A program made the translations under genes and the position numbers. DNA of 64,000 bases from Notospermus geniculatus (lineage: Eukaryota; Nemertea; Pilidiophora; Heteronemertea; Lineidae). The stretch covers positions 144,666 through 208,665 of the forward strand of contig NMRB01000999.1 of NCBI GenBank assembly GCA_002633025.1, written 5' to 3'. The notes under the pieces were generated by a model, which was not told the DNA's origin, searched no databases, and saw nothing but the letters and a program-made list of their open reading frames with translations. Positions 63,466 to 64,000 of the stretch are shown here, piece by piece; position 1 is the stretch's first letter, and each line of letters opens with the position of its first letter.

Positions 63466-64000
63466 CTAAAGGAAAAAAACAAAATGGTGGTGTCTTCACT
63501 AAGATACATGTAGACTGGATTCCAGTCCATGACATAATATCGTGTACTGAAAGCGGCAGTGTATTCAGTTCAGAGAGTGATTACTTCCTCCGATGTTAAT
63601 GTAGTGTAAAATGTACTATGCACTCTCTGAATATGCTCTCTCTGAGCTCTGCCAGCAGTTTTTTCAATGTGTGCTGAAAACTAGGCCTTGATTCTTTGAA
63701 GTTCGTACATGCATTTTCCTAACACTTTGAAAATATTGTGGAATTCAATACAGAGGGCTTTAAATGCATGACATATGATGACATAATAAACCAAATTTCC
63801 ATAGCAGACGTTAATTTTCAAAGATGTAGGCCTAATTGCTACTACTGCAACTCATTTTTTTCAATTTTTCAATCAGGTACTTATGCTTCGCCACAGTCGT
63901 GCATGAAATCTTCGTTCAAAAAGGAATACTCATTGTTTGACAACAATGACTGGAGATTTCCAGGGAACATGGCGTTTCTTGTGAGCAGATAGCCACAATC
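63466..64000. other. Dynein intron reaching the window edge
   Basis: Upstream (5') of the first recognised dynein exon. No further exon with dynein linker/tail character could be found. The + strand ORF at 63,738-63,992 has no motif. The next dynein exon is expected beyond 64,000. Confidence 0.5.

Overview
The window looks like nuclear DNA from a marine invertebrate. Its genes are split by many small GT-AG introns. It carries a DNAH14-type axonemal dynein, a ninjurin-like and a stanniocalcin-like gene, a Penelope-like retroelement fragment, tRNA-derived SINEs and very many foldback (MITE-like) repeats. Recurrent TAGGCCTA, TACATGTA and ACCGGTA words and the GACGACGGA / GAGGTGAGCTAAAA repeat fit a non-vertebrate deuterostome or a lophotrochozoan. 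I cannot name the species from sequence alone.

Layout: 1-0.8 kb holds a foldback repeat and the last coding exon of an unidentified + strand gene. From 0.8 to 7.7 kb there is no convincing gene, only a tRNA-type SINE and a 5'-truncated Penelope-like fragment. From 7.86 to 11.37 kb lies a complete three-exon ankyrin-repeat gene on the - strand. From 11.7 to 16.5 kb the DNA is repetitive and includes a ~750-bp direct duplication around a minisatellite and a single N. From 16.56 to 19.57 kb there is a three-exon ninjurin-like gene (164 aa, - strand). From 22.12 to 24.75 kb there is a four-exon secreted cysteine-rich gene (191 aa, + strand) with stanniocalcin-like cysteine spacing.

From 27.14 kb to the right edge the window is filled by one - strand gene, an axonemal dynein heavy chain. 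I could phase 53 coding exons by hand, about 3,560 codons with no frame break. They run from the linker region through AAA1-AAA4, the stalk, AAA5-AAA6 and the C-terminal domain. The N-terminal tail lies beyond 64,000. Introns are short (about 0.1-1.7 kb) and packed with foldback elements, two of which end within a few bases of 5' splice sites.

The genes do not form an obvious functional unit; this is an ordinary eukaryotic gene neighbourhood. The most informative content is the complete dynein motor with several Ser/charge-rich inserts, the two small genes assembled here from exons (ninjurin-like and stanniocalcin-like), and the dense, partly nested foldback-repeat landscape. All homology calls come from reading motifs, not from database searches.
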